Shown: positions 1-7,470, numbered from the stretch's first letter. The stretch: 24,442 bases of DNA from JAVBLV01 sp031553195 (GCA_031553195.1 JAVBLV010000113.1:1-24442), one strand, 5' to 3'. Notes: a model not told the origin generated them from the letters alone. Program-made: numbers and translations.

Positions 1-156
1 AGCCAAACAAAAAACATCACTATCAACATTGATAGCTTCATAAAAGGCTTCACGCCAACGCACCAAAGCGTAAACGGAATGAACAAAGACGAATTAGAAC
101 GCTGGATGACCGAAATGTTTATGAGGGTTGTCCGCAGTGCAGAAACAACAATGTAA
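1..156 (+). CDS. C-terminal fragment of a phage structural protein, possibly tail tape measure
   Basis: The gene enters from the left edge and stops at TAA 154-156, giving 51 visible residues. The segment begins SQTKNITINIDSFIKGF, continues through NKDELERWMTEMFMRVV and ends ETTM. A short beta-like 'ITINID' stretch followed by an amphipathic helix is, from memory, how several Bacteroidota phage tape-measure and related tail proteins end, but this is recall and not a search. Four bases separate its stop from the next ATG, so it belongs to the same transcription unit as the phage genes that follow. In many phages gpG-like genes sit near head-tail joining genes and not beside the tape measure, so a head or connector protein is an alternative. 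The call 'phage structural protein' rests mostly on the neighbour. Confidence 0.4.
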   Translation, partial: SQTKNITINIDSFIKGFTPTHQSVNGMNKDELERWMTEMFMRVVRSAETTM

Positions 157-160
157 TATT

Positions 161-703
161 ATGGCAAAAGTAGATATAACCGAATTTACGCGCAAGTTAG
201 ATGCCTTAACAACGGCATATAGTCGCATTCCTAACGAAGTGGCTACTATTGCCGTAAATTTCAGTAAAGAACGATTTCGTGAACAAGCATGGTTAGACAA
301 GACAAAACATCCGTGGAAGCCACGAAAACGGAAACGTCGAGGTGGTAAAAATAGAAGTCAGACCTTACTTGTGGATAAAGGGCATTTAAAACGAAGCATT
401 CGTAAAATATCTGCTACGCTTGATTTAGTTAAAGTAGGAACCGATGTACCTTACGCACAAATCCAAAACGAAGGAGGCGAAATAAAAGAAACTGTAACCG
501 TAAAAACACATACAAGGAAAGCACACACACGCCAACGAGAGGGCAGGAAAAAGGAAAAAGTATCGTCCCATACAGTAAAATCGCACCGGCGCAAAATGAA
601 CGTCAAAATACCGGCACGCCAATTTATCGGCAATAGCTATGCTTTAGAACGTCGTATTTATTTACACATAGCCTCACGCTTTGCAAAGGCCTTAAAATCA
701 TAA
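161..703 (+). CDS. Phage virion morphogenesis protein (Mu gpG-like, Phage_tail_S family)
   Basis: The product is 180 residues and very basic, as usual for small phage assembly proteins. It shows the expected order for the Mu gpG/Phage_tail_S family: an N-terminal helical part (residues 1-45), a tryptophan-basic segment 'HPWKPRKRKRRGGK', then 'LLVDKGHLKRSI', then 'VGTDVPYAQIQNEGGEI', and near the end 'IPARQFIGNS'. In this family the last two motifs sit around the core beta-sheet; the protein acts in tail completion or head-tail joining. A Lys/Arg/Thr/His-rich insertion lies between 'GGEI' and 'IPARQF' (about 45 residues). I start it at ATG 161 because an upstream in-frame TTG (128) would overlap the previous gene by 29 bases and add residues that do not fit the family. 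The next gene begins 4 bases after its stop. Its presence identifies this end of the window as prophage or prophage remnant. Confidence 0.75.
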   Translation: MAKVDITEFTRKLDALTTAYSRIPNEVATIAVNFSKERFREQAWLDKTKHPWKPRKRKRRGGKNRSQTLLVDKGHLKRSIRKISATLDLVKVGTDVPYAQIQNEGGEIKETVTVKTHTRKAHTRQREGRKKEKVSSHTVKSHRRKMNVKIPARQFIGNSYALERRIYLHIASRFAKALKS

Positions 704-707
704 AACC

Positions 708-1271
708 ATGTTAGTACAATTCTTAGAATTCTATAAATTAATAGAAGCCAACAAATACAAATTCGAGGAACGAGGTTTAAACGGCACGTTTTTTATAGAT
801 GTGTACCGTTCTCAACCTGTAGAACCGGAACTATACGAGTATTTCTCGTTACCTGCTATTTTTGCAGATTACACCATGCAAGGGCAAGGCAAGAACCAAC
901 CCCGCTTAATAAGCCTAACCTTACACATCGTAACCGATGAAATGCCGGATGCTTCAAATATTTCACTACAAAAAGATGAGGGCTTAAAACGCTTTTTATA
1001 TCATCTCATATTGCAAGAAATATTAGAGGGTAGCAAATTGGGGCGAACCAAAGAACTTAAATTCATAAATGAAGGTATAATTGACGAACCGGTTATCAAT
1101 TATCACACCCAAACCTACGAGTTTGAAGCCTATTTATACGATATGTTTCCCGATAATATACCCGCCATTTTTGGAGAGTTTGAACGCCTTAATATCTATG
1201 GAAGTTTAAGGCAAAAAGAACTTTTAAAACCCCATCAAATTGAGTTTAAAAAGGAACAATCAAACCCATAA
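708..1271 (+). CDS. Phage protein of unknown function, possibly tail-terminator-like
   Basis: The product is 187 residues with no signal peptide or membrane segment. I do not recognise the family firmly. Its layout resembles tail-terminator or minor tail proteins: 'LPAIFADYTM', then a beta-strand core 'PRLISLTLHIVTDEM', an amphipathic helix 'EGLKRFLYHLILQEI', and a final strand pair with 'YHTQTYEFEAYLYD'. The pattern of a hydrophobic 'LHIVTD' strand followed by a long helix and an antiparallel closing strand is common to proteins that cap phage tail tubes, and the gene stands immediately after the gpG-like gene, where such genes are often found. This is inference from pattern and position. 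It is the last gene of the module: no major tail protein, tape measure or lysis gene follows. Downstream lies a hairpin cluster. Confidence 0.5.
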   Translation: MLVQFLEFYKLIEANKYKFEERGLNGTFFIDVYRSQPVEPELYEYFSLPAIFADYTMQGQGKNQPRLISLTLHIVTDEMPDASNISLQKDEGLKRFLYHLILQEILEGSKLGRTKELKFINEGIIDEPVINYHTQTYEFEAYLYDMFPDNIPAIFGEFERLNIYGSLRQKELLKPHQIEFKKEQSNP

Positions 1272-1291
1272 AACAAGCAAAACAATACACA

Positions 1292-1508
1292 CACTTTTGT
1301 TATCATTCTTTTGATAACAAAAGTGCTTCTAAAAATGATAACGCGCCGTTATCAATCGGCAAAACAAAATACGCATTTTTACATTTACCTGTTGGTATCC
1401 GTAAAAATGCGTATCTGCTTTATCTTTGACCGCTTTTTTATCCGGTCATTTACCTATGTTTATCCAATGCTTAAAACGTTTCGTTTTTTCTCAATCCTTT
1501 TGTTATCA
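1292..1508. repeat. Cluster of four consecutive inverted repeats with recurring GTTATCA half-sites
   Basis: Seen directly: (I) 1292-1305 / 1312-1325, 14 bp perfect arms (CACTTTTGTTATCA) with a 6-base loop; (II) 1336-1343 / 1347-1354, 8 bp arms TGATAACG with a 3-base centre; (III) 1370-1382 / 1401-1413, 13 bp perfect arms (TACGCATTTTTAC) with an 18-base loop; (IV) 1427-1432 / 1443-1448, 6 bp arms TGACCG. CTTTTGTTATCA, the inner part of arm I, returns at 1497-1508, so GTTATCA or its complement occurs five times in about 215 bases. No convincing gene lies here. The cluster begins 20 bases after the last phage gene. It could be a terminator region, a structured RNA, operator sites or a recombination site; the sequence does not decide. 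Confidence 0.8.
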
Positions 1509-1818
1509 ATAATTGTGGCGTTTTTTTGTTTTTTGCTTTTTTTGTTCTGCCCCTCTATTCTGAGGCAAAAAATATATTTTTCTTATTAAAAACTCTTTAT
1601 TCTTGCGGTTTGTATGATGAAACACAATTTGTAAATTTTTTAAGAGATCCAAATCTTAAAAGCTAAATTATTTTGTTTTTGAAATGGTCGTAATATCATT
1701 AAAGTTTAGGCGCGTCATTGTAAGATACTTGTTTTTGAGAATCAGCGTAAAAACAGGTGGAGAAAATTTTTAATGTCTCTATCGTAATGGTAAGAATGTA
1801 ATAGACTGCATTGTAATC
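1509..1818. other. Gene-free AT-rich stretch
   Basis: No reading frame with convincing composition, no tRNA and no perfect inverted repeat of note. Its right half leads into the nested hairpin at 1819-1858. Together with the flanking repeats it looks like accumulated insertion debris between the phage remnant and groL. Confidence 0.5.
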
Positions 1819-1858
1819 TTTCTTTTGCCTTGACGCAAAAGAAACAAAAAGTCAAGGC
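1819..1858. repeat. Overlapping alternative hairpins
   Basis: Two perfect inverted repeats share bases. TTTCTTTTGC (1819-1828) pairs with 1835-1844 around a 6-base loop. GCCTTGAC (1827-1834) pairs with GTCAAGGC (1851-1858). They cannot both form in one strand, so the segment could switch between two folds. From memory, sequences like this recur between genes in Bacteroidales genomes; I treat it as a dispersed repeat. Confidence 0.7.
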
Positions 1859-1898
1859 TAACCACAGATATGCTAAAAAATCATTTGTTGCAGCTATA

Positions 1899-2123
1899 CA
1901 AAATAACTTGCCCGTCGAGGTTGTTATTCCAACCCCTAAATAATAGCCGCTGTCACGCTATTTTTCAGAAGGAGGCTTCGAACAGAATTTTGTTTTTAAC
2001 GCTTCCACTAATGATTTTTCTTAACGCTATCTGTCGTAGGCCGTTATTCCTTGACTCATTCTTTCGATTTTTGATATTTTTACTTAAATATTTTGACGCT
2101 CCACCGGAATTATTCATTGATCC
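1899..2123. repeat. Dispersed repeat family 1, copy A
   Basis: This 225-base segment matches 6102-6330 in the same orientation. Shared blocks include CAAAATAACTTGCC at the start, TTCGAACAGAATTTTGTTTT and TTTTTCTTAACGCTATCT in the middle, and TTCATTGATCC at the end, with diverged stretches and small insertions between. Both copies lie just 3' of a minus-strand gene (groL here, meaB for the other). The open frames across it are not conserved between copies because of frame-changing indels, so I regard it as non-coding. Confidence 0.7.
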
Positions 2124-2156
2124 GCTTTTGACTTTCTACAAAACAACTTTTTCGAA

Positions 2157-2192
2157 CTAAAAAAAGAGTTGCAAACCAAAATTTGCAACTCT
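2157..2192 (-). terminator. Rho-independent terminator of groS-groL
   Basis: Perfect 11 bp stem (AGAGTTGCAAA at 2165-2175 with 2182-2192) and a 6-base loop. Read on the minus strand it is followed by seven T, the normal form of an intrinsic terminator. It lies 51 bases beyond the groL stop. A second, weaker inverted repeat (TTGAGATT, 2202-2209 with 2229-2236) lies between the stop codon and this terminator. Confidence 0.85.
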
Positions 2193-2242
2193 CTCGCAAG
2201 GTTGAGATTAATATAGATTAACTAATCGAATCTCAATTAATA

Positions 2243-3880
2243 TTAGTACATTCCGCCTATTCCTCCGGGCATTCCGCCACCCATTGGAGGCGCGGGAGTT
2301 TCTTCTTTGATATCGGCAATTACGCACTCGGTAGTTAATAGCATCCCTGCTATAGACGCCGCATTTTCTAATGCAACGCGCGCTACTTTAGTAGGATCGA
2401 TCACTCCGCTTTCAAATAAATTTTCATAGGTCTCGGTACGAGCATTGAAGCCATAGTCGGCAGCGCCTTCTTTTACTTTCTGAACGATAACAGCGCCTTC
2501 CAAACCTGCATTTTGCACAATTTGACGCAAAGGTTCTTCGAGCGAACGACAAATAATTGTTACTCCTATTTCTTCGTCTTCGTTTTCAGTTTTAATGTTC
2601 TCCAATGATTTCAAAGCGCGAAGGTAGGCGATTCCGCCTCCGGGAACAATTCCTTCTTCTATGGCCGCGCGAGTAGCGTGTAAAGCGTCGTCGAAACGAT
2701 CTTTCTTTTCTTTCATTTCTACTTCAGAAGCTGCTCCCACATAAATCACGGCAACGCCTCCGGCTAATTTTGCCAAGCGTTCTTGCAATTTTTCGCGATC
2801 ATAATCCGAAGTTGTTTTTTCTATTTGCGATTTGATCTGAGCAATACGCGATGTAATCAAACTCTTTTCGCCTTTTCCGCTTACAATCGTTGTATTTTCC
2901 TTGTCAACGCTAATTTTTTCGGCTTGTCCCAACATAGATAAGTCGGCATCTTCCAACTTAAATCCTTTTTCCTCAGAAATAACGGTTCCCCCCGTTAAAA
3001 TTGCAATATCTTCCAACATTTCTTTTCTTCTATCGCCGAATCCAGGCGCTTTTACAGCCGCTATTTTCAACGATCCGCGCAAACGATTAACAACCAACGT
3101 CGCTAAAGCTTCGCTTTCTACATCTTCCGCTATAATCAGTAACGGACGGCCTGTTTGAACCACTTTCTCCAAAATCGGCAAGAAATCTTTCATTGTAGAA
3201 ATTTTCTTGTCATAAATCAAGATATAAGGATTTTCATACACCGTTTCCATTTTTTCGGTATCCGTAACAAAATAAGCAGAAATATACCCTCTGTCGAACT
3301 GCATACCTTCCACAACTTTTACGGTTGTTTCAATTCCCTTGGCTTCTTCAATTGTGATTACGCCTTCTTTTTTTACTTTACTCATTGCTTCTGCAATCAT
3401 TTTTCCAATGAAACTATCATTGTTTGCAGAAACCGTAGCTACTTGTTCTATCTTCTCTATATCGTCGCCAACTACTTTCGATTGCTTTTTCAAATCTTCA
3501 ACAACTGCGGCAACTGCTTTATCAATCCCCCGTTTCAAATCCATAGGATTCGCTCCCGCGGTAACATTTTTCAGTCCTGTGTTAACAATAATTTGAGCCA
3601 GAACCGTAGCTGTTGTTGTACCGTCCCCTGCCTGATCGGCCGTTTTGGAAGCCACTTCTTTCACTAATTGAGCGCCCATGTTCTCGATAGAATCAGGTAA
3701 TTCTATTTCTTTAGCCACTGACACGCCATCCTTAGTAATGCTCGGAGCGCCGAATTTTTTATCGATAATTACATTGCGACCTTTGGGTCCTAATGTTACT
3801 TTTACTGCATTTGCAAGAGAATCAACACCTTTACGTAATTTTTCTCTGGCGTCTATGTCGAAAATGATTTCTTTTGCCAT
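2243..3880 (-). CDS. groL: Chaperonin GroEL (60 kDa, Hsp60)
   Basis: At 545 residues this is full family length. GroEL forms the double-ring, ATP-driven folding chamber in the cytoplasm and works with the GroES lid. Diagnostic segments are all present: 'VTLGPKGRNVIIDKKFGAP' near residue 30, the nucleotide-binding 'AGDGTTTATVLAQ' around residue 85, 'GANPMDLKRGID' around 110, apical-domain 'GFGDRRKEMLEDIAILTGG', 'GGVAVIYVGAASEVEMKEKKDR', the catalytic-side 'VPGGGIAYLRA', and a Gly/Met-rich tail ending GGMY. It starts at an ATG 80 bases downstream of groS on the same strand, so the two form the usual groSL operon. A small inverted repeat (AATTTC/GAAATT, 3929-3945) lies in the gap. I see no CIRCE element upstream of the operon, so heat regulation by HrcA is not supported by this sequence. 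Confidence 0.98.
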   Translation of the reverse strand: MAKEIIFDIDAREKLRKGVDSLANAVKVTLGPKGRNVIIDKKFGAPSITKDGVSVAKEIELPDSIENMGAQLVKEVASKTADQAGDGTTTATVLAQIIVNTGLKNVTAGANPMDLKRGIDKAVAAVVEDLKKQSKVVGDDIEKIEQVATVSANNDSFIGKMIAEAMSKVKKEGVITIEEAKGIETTVKVVEGMQFDRGYISAYFVTDTEKMETVYENPYILIYDKKISTMKDFLPILEKVVQTGRPLLIIAEDVESEALATLVVNRLRGSLKIAAVKAPGFGDRRKEMLEDIAILTGGTVISEEKGFKLEDADLSMLGQAEKISVDKENTTIVSGKGEKSLITSRIAQIKSQIEKTTSDYDREKLQERLAKLAGGVAVIYVGAASEVEMKEKKDRFDDALHATRAAIEEGIVPGGGIAYLRALKSLENIKTENEDEEIGVTIICRSLEEPLRQIVQNAGLEGAVIVQKVKEGAADYGFNARTETYENLFESGVIDPTKVARVALENAASIAGMLLTTECVIADIKEETPAPPMGGGMPGGIGGMY

Positions 3881-3960
3881 TTTTGAATTATTTTTGAGTT
3901 AATTAATTATGAATGTTCATGTGCTTAAAATTTCCTTTCGAAATTCCAAGATTCTATTTA

Positions 3961-4239
3961 TTAGATAATTGCGTAAATATCGCTTTCTCTCATAATTAAA
4001 TAGTTTTTCCCGTCAATAGTAATTTCGGTGCCGGAATATTTTCCATATAAAATATTGTCTCCTACTTTTACTGTGATGGGTTCGTCTTTTTTACCGTCGC
4101 CAATAGCAACAATAGTTCCTTTTTGCGGTTTTTCTTTTGCCGTATCAGGAATAATAATTCCCGCAGCCGTTTTTTGTTCTGCCTCTGCGGGCTCAACCAA
4201 CACTCTGTCTGCCAGTGGTTTTACATTTATGTTTGCCAT
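3961..4239 (-). CDS. groS: Co-chaperonin GroES (10 kDa, Hsp10)
   Basis: The product is 92 residues, the usual size. GroES is the heptameric lid that caps GroEL during the folding cycle. The sequence shows 'VKPLADRVLVEPAEAEQKTAAGIIIPDTAKEK' in the N-terminal half, whose middle corresponds to the mobile loop that binds GroEL (typically ...TxGGI.L...; here 'TAAGIIIPD'), and 'VGDNILYGKYSGTEITIDGKNYLIMRESDIYAII' at the C-terminus. 'KTAAGI' replaces the more common 'KTxGGI', a variant seen elsewhere in this phylum by my recollection. It is the first gene of the groS-groL operon; the next gene on the left is groL, 80 bases away. The start ATG is unambiguous. Confidence 0.97.
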   Translation of the reverse strand: MANINVKPLADRVLVEPAEAEQKTAAGIIIPDTAKEKPQKGTIVAIGDGKKDEPITVKVGDNILYGKYSGTEITIDGKNYLIMRESDIYAII

Positions 4240-4610
4240 AATCCTATATAAATTTAAATGTTAAAAATATAATTTGAATTTCTTATTTAACTACGATGGT
4301 TACTCTGTACTGTCATTATATTTTATTTGTTGAGATTGTTCTTTAAAATATTCTATCTTTTTATCAATCCTAAAAAATAAAAATCACAACTCAATAAACT
4401 GGTCATTATATATAACAGAATAGGGGATTCTCTCTTTTTATCCTCCCGCTTCGAAAGTCCTCTTAAAAGAAACCTGACGTTTTATTTTATTTCAAAATGC
4501 ATGCCAATTTTACTTTAATAACGAAAGAAGAATAATTGTCATAAACAAGGACAAATTGACAGTTTTCCTGCCAAAAATTAAACCCTTCCCGAAACAATTT
4601 CTCCTAAGTA
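4240..4610. other. Gene-free stretch upstream of groS
   Basis: This 370-base stretch separates groS (start 4239) from the secG terminator (4611-4647). It must hold the groSL promoter, but I see neither a clear TAnnTTTG element nor a CIRCE inverted repeat on the minus strand. No convincing gene, tRNA or dispersed repeat is visible. Confidence 0.4.
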
Positions 4611-4647
4611 AAAAGAGGTTACTCCTCAAAAGCGAGCAACCTCTTTT
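4605..4647 (-). terminator. Rho-independent terminator of the TPR-secG operon
   Basis: Stem AAAAGAGGTT-A/G-CTC: 4611-4624 pairs with 4634-4647, 14 positions with one mismatch, loop about 9 bases. On the minus strand the stem is followed by a T-rich run. It lies 50 bases beyond the secG stop. Confidence 0.8.
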
Positions 4648-4696
4648 CAAAGTTATTTGCAAAACCCTTATAATGTCGAATGTATCAAATCTTCGT

Positions 4697-5038
4697 TTAT
4701 TCCGGCTGACCTTCCTCTGTAGCGGGCGCGCTTTGCTGTACAGGCATTGCAGGTAATGTCGGATTACTTTCATCCACAGTTAATTCCGTAGCATGAGAGC
4801 CTCCTTCGTTTGTATTCTTAGGAATTACGAAAACAGCTAACAAACTCAGGACTAGCAAAACAATCACTAGTGTCCAGGTTGCCTTTTCTAAAAAGTCGGC
4901 CGTTTTTCGAACCCCCATAATTTGATTCTGAGAAGAAAAATTGGCGGCCAATCCTCCTCCTTTTGAATTTTGAACCAATACAATACCAGCCAATAATACA
5001 CAGGTAATAAGAATCAGAATTGAAATAAACACATACAT
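4697..5038 (-). CDS. secG: Preprotein translocase subunit SecG
   Basis: SecG is the small, non-essential partner of SecY and SecE in the inner-membrane protein-export channel. The 113-residue product has the family layout: a first membrane helix at residues 2-23, the conserved cytoplasmic loop with 'VLVQNSKGGGLAANF', a second membrane helix at about 53-73, and then a polar tail. The tail here is about 35 residues, rich in Thr, Glu, Pro and Gln, and low in conservation, as is common in Bacteroidota. The TPR gene ends 7 bases upstream of its start, so the two are co-transcribed. Its terminator follows at 4611-4647. Confidence 0.95.
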   Translation of the reverse strand: MYVFISILILITCVLLAGIVLVQNSKGGGLAANFSSQNQIMGVRKTADFLEKATWTLVIVLLVLSLLAVFVIPKNTNEGGSHATELTVDESNPTLPAMPVQQSAPATEEGQPE

Positions 5039-5045
5039 GGGTTAC

Positions 5046-5744
5046 TTATTTTAGTAGTTTTTTTAATCGTTCAATTTGGTTTGCAAAAGTAGCGCTTTTT
5101 TCCGGATATTTCAAATTCAATACTTCGTATATTTTTAGCGCTTTATTAATATTGCCTTGCTTCTCATACAAAAGGGCTAATGTTTCACTCGCAAAAGTTA
5201 ATGGTTCTTCCGTCGTTTTATCTACATTCTTTTGCTCTTGTTCCAAAGTATTTTCCTGAATAATCGAGGTCGGTTTTTGGATTTTCGGACTTTGTATTTC
5301 CAGAAATTTTTCAATTAATTCTTTTTTAGAAGCTGTTTTGAAAGTAATTTCTTCATACGCGTCGATTTCTGATAAAATATCAATAGATGGCTCCTGTTTT
5401 AAAGGTTCCGGATCTTTCGCGGCGTGGATTTTCCCTTTCTCCAAAGGAGCGCCCTCAATTTCATTATTCCTGGAACGCAATTGAATAGAGGAAGATGCGT
5501 GCGTCGCATCAGAAATAAATATTCTCTTTTTTAAGAATTCCCTATCCGAAACATAAATGGCTGTCTTTGAAAGCAAATTTTGCCAGGTATTTTTATCGGA
5601 AGACCTATTGCTTAACAAATCCATTAAATGGAACAATGCACAATACGGATATTTTTCTTTATAAGAAAGAATTTCATCTTTGTTATGCAAGTCTAACTCT
5701 GTTTGATAATTCTCTAACAGCGACAAAAATTGTTCTTTTTCCAT
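5046..5744 (-). CDS. TPR-containing protein of unknown function, upstream of secG
   Basis: The product is 232 residues and predicted to be cytoplasmic, with no signal peptide or membrane segment. The N-terminal part (residues 1-75, with 'YKEKYPYCALFHLMDLLSN') is helical. A middle section of about 90 residues is charged, low in complexity and probably disordered. The C-terminus is a tetratricopeptide-type helix pair: 'ASETLALLYEKQGNINKAL' followed by 'IYEVLNLKYPEKSATFANQI'. I recall proteins of this layout directly upstream of secG in many Bacteroidota, where a helper role at the translocase or in envelope assembly is conceivable but unproven. The gene ends 7 bases before secG. A -7 promoter element lies about 195 bases upstream. 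No enzymatic motif is visible. Confidence 0.75.
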   Translation of the reverse strand: MEKEQFLSLLENYQTELDLHNKDEILSYKEKYPYCALFHLMDLLSNRSSDKNTWQNLLSKTAIYVSDREFLKKRIFISDATHASSSIQLRSRNNEIEGAPLEKGKIHAAKDPEPLKQEPSIDILSEIDAYEEITFKTASKKELIEKFLEIQSPKIQKPTSIIQENTLEQEQKNVDKTTEEPLTFASETLALLYEKQGNINKALKIYEVLNLKYPEKSATFANQIERLKKLLK

Positions 5745-5938
5745 CTTATTCTGTTAAGACAATGTATGTTTCTAAATTTTCAAAAGATCCTGAATTCATC
5801 TACTTCATAAGCAACCTAAAATGATTTGAAGTTAACTTGTAAATAAAACCATCAAATCAACAAAAAGTTATAAATACCGCTTATATCATTCGTCGCCTCT
5901 GTATATCTTTTTCCAAATGAAACGCTTACTTTAGGGTG

Positions 5939-5946
5939 CAAAGATA
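5939..5946 (-). promoter_or_regulatory. Bacteroidota -7 element for the TPR-secG operon
   Basis: On the minus strand the bases read TATCTTTG followed by CAC, an exact match to the Bacteroidota TAnnTTTG element. A T-rich stretch lies about 20 bases upstream in place of a clear TTTG -33 box. Transcription would start about 190 bases before the TPR start codon. The rest of 5745-6009 holds nothing else I can identify. Confidence 0.6.
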
Positions 5947-6009
5947 CTAAGAAAATAGATAAAAAGAACTTCGTATAATATTTGGGTGCATTTCAAAATG
6001 TCGCATTAA

Positions 6010-6331
6010 GGGATCAATGCAAAATTCCAGTGGAGAGAAAGTATTAGTATAAACATACTCTTACTCTATATCCCAAATGAAAAATCTTCATACCGGCTAA
6101 ACAAAATAACTTGCCTGTTGAATCTATAATGATAATCCAGAAATGATTTGATTTCATTATCAGCCTATTTTCAATAGAGGACTTCGAACAGAATTTTGTT
6201 TTAACGTCTACGCTTCTAATTTTTCTTAACGCTATCTTTCGTCGGCCGTTATTCCTCTCCTCATCCTCTTTCGATCTTTGATATTTTCACCGAAATATTT
6301 TGGTTCTCCACCGAAATAATTCATTGATCCC
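6010..6331. repeat. Dispersed repeat family 1, copy B, with terminal inverted repeats
   Basis: 6102-6330 is homologous to 1899-2123. In addition, the left end (6010-6045, GGGATCAATG, then AATTCC.GTGGAG) is an inverted match to the right end (minus strand from 6331: GGGATCAATG, then ATTTCGGTGGAG). This makes a 322-base unit with imperfect inverted ends of about 35 bases. It is bordered by TTAA on the left (6006-6009) and TTTAA on the right. It begins 1 base beyond the meaB stop codon. No conserved coding frame is present. The layout fits a non-autonomous MITE-like element; this is inference. Confidence 0.6.
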
Positions 6332-6332
6332 T

Positions 6333-7463
6333 TTAACTGGTTTTGTTTCGTATCCAATCAAAATAATAATCAATTAACTTTTGGGCGGCTACATAGGGAC
6401 TTGCTTCGCTTTTAAGGACGGCTTCTTTTTGCGTTTGAATCAGATTTTTTATTCCCGGAATGGAATAGAAACTTTCGAGCAGGTCGGCATGAATACTTTC
6501 GAGCAGGACTTTCACATTTTGTTCTTGTCGTTTCCGGTAAAAATATTCATTTTCTTTAGTAAAAGTTATATATTCCAAAACCATGTTCCAGATATCGGCG
6601 ATTCCTTCTTTGGTATAGGCCGAACATAACATCACCTTGGGTTCCCATCCTGATTCCGGCAATGGGAATAGGCGTAGCGCATTTCTATATTGTCCGGCGG
6701 CCAATTCTGCTTTGGGACGGTTTTCGCCTTCGGATTTATTAATGGCAATGGCGTCTGCCATTTCCATAATTCCTCGTTTAATTCCTTGTAGTTCGTCTCC
6801 TGTATTGGCGAGTTGCAAAAGCAGAAAAAAATCGACCATCGAGTGAGCCGCTACTTCCGATTGTCCGACTCCGACGGTTTCTACAATAACCACGTCAAAA
6901 CCGCAAGCTTCGCATAAAATGATAATCTCTCTCGTTTTCCGGGCAACGCCGCCTAAAGAACCGGAAGAGGGGGAGGGACGGATGAAGGCGCGCGAATCTA
7001 CCGATAATTCTTCCATTCGCGTTTTATCTCCCAGGATGCTTCCTTTGGAACGTTCGCTGCTCGGGTCTATGGCCAACACGGCCACTTTATGGTTCAAACC
7101 GGTAAGATGTTTTCCCAACGCTTCTATGGTGGTGCTTTTCCCGGCGCCGGGCACGCCGGTAATTCCTAACCTTACCGATTTTCCGGAATAAGGCAAACAT
7201 CGTTCAATAATTTCCTGCGCCAATTGCTGATGTTTTGGAAGGGAGCTTTCGACCAGTGTAATGGCTCTGCTCAGAATTACCCGATTCCCGTTTAATATTC
7301 CGTCTACATAATCGTCAACGCTCAACTCCGGTTTTTTGACTGATTTGTAAGTTGAAATGAAATCAGCGTTTACATTGGACGGTTGCTCTATGCCGTCGTG
7401 CACCCTTAAGGCCGATTCAAATTCTGCGTCATGGTCGCAATGGGTTTTGTCCGATTCTTCCAT
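6333..7463 (-). CDS. meaB: MeaB-type GTPase, methylmalonyl-CoA mutase chaperone (ArgK/MMAA family)
   Basis: MeaB/MMAA G-proteins protect and reactivate adenosylcobalamin-dependent methylmalonyl-CoA mutase and gate cofactor loading using GTP. The 376-residue product shows the P-loop 'GVPGAGKST' (residues 103-111), 'AIDPSS' (131-136), 'SILGDKTRM' (142-150), 'RPSPSSGSLGGVA' (162-174) and 'IVETVGVGQSE' (193-203), which are family signatures. The base-recognition motif reads 'NKSE' (242-245), where NKxD is usual. The first 45 residues are polar and not conserved in the family as I know it; an internal start could be real. It ends with a helical dimerisation region 'VAAQKLIDYYFDWI'. The SDR gene ends 7 bases upstream on the same strand, implying one transcript. 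The mutase subunits are not in this window. A repeat element begins directly after the stop. Confidence 0.93.
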   Translation of the reverse strand: MEESDKTHCDHDAEFESALRVHDGIEQPSNVNADFISTYKSVKKPELSVDDYVDGILNGNRVILSRAITLVESSLPKHQQLAQEIIERCLPYSGKSVRLGITGVPGAGKSTTIEALGKHLTGLNHKVAVLAIDPSSERSKGSILGDKTRMEELSVDSRAFIRPSPSSGSLGGVARKTREIIILCEACGFDVVIVETVGVGQSEVAAHSMVDFFLLLQLANTGDELQGIKRGIMEMADAIAINKSEGENRPKAELAAGQYRNALRLFPLPESGWEPKVMLCSAYTKEGIADIWNMVLEYITFTKENEYFYRKRQEQNVKVLLESIHADLLESFYSIPGIKNLIQTQKEAVLKSEASPYVAAQKLIDYYFDWIRNKTS

Positions 7464-7470
7464 TGAGTTA

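Noticed and set aside
128..160. TTG-initiated extension of the gpG-like gene
   Set aside because: It would overlap the end of the preceding gene by 29 bases; ATG 161 lies 4 bases after that gene's stop and fits the family.
1311..1589. 92-codon open frame starting inside the first hairpin
   Set aside because: It begins at TTG within an inverted-repeat arm, runs through three other hairpins, and its product is a Phe/Ile/Leu-rich string with no domain pattern.
1870..2160. 96-codon open frame across repeat copy A
   Set aside because: The homologous stretch at 6102-6330 is broken by stops and frame changes, so the frame is not under selection.
3155..3667. 170-codon open frame antisense to groL
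   Set aside because: A shadow of the groL reading frame; groL is certain and the antisense product has no recognisable pattern.
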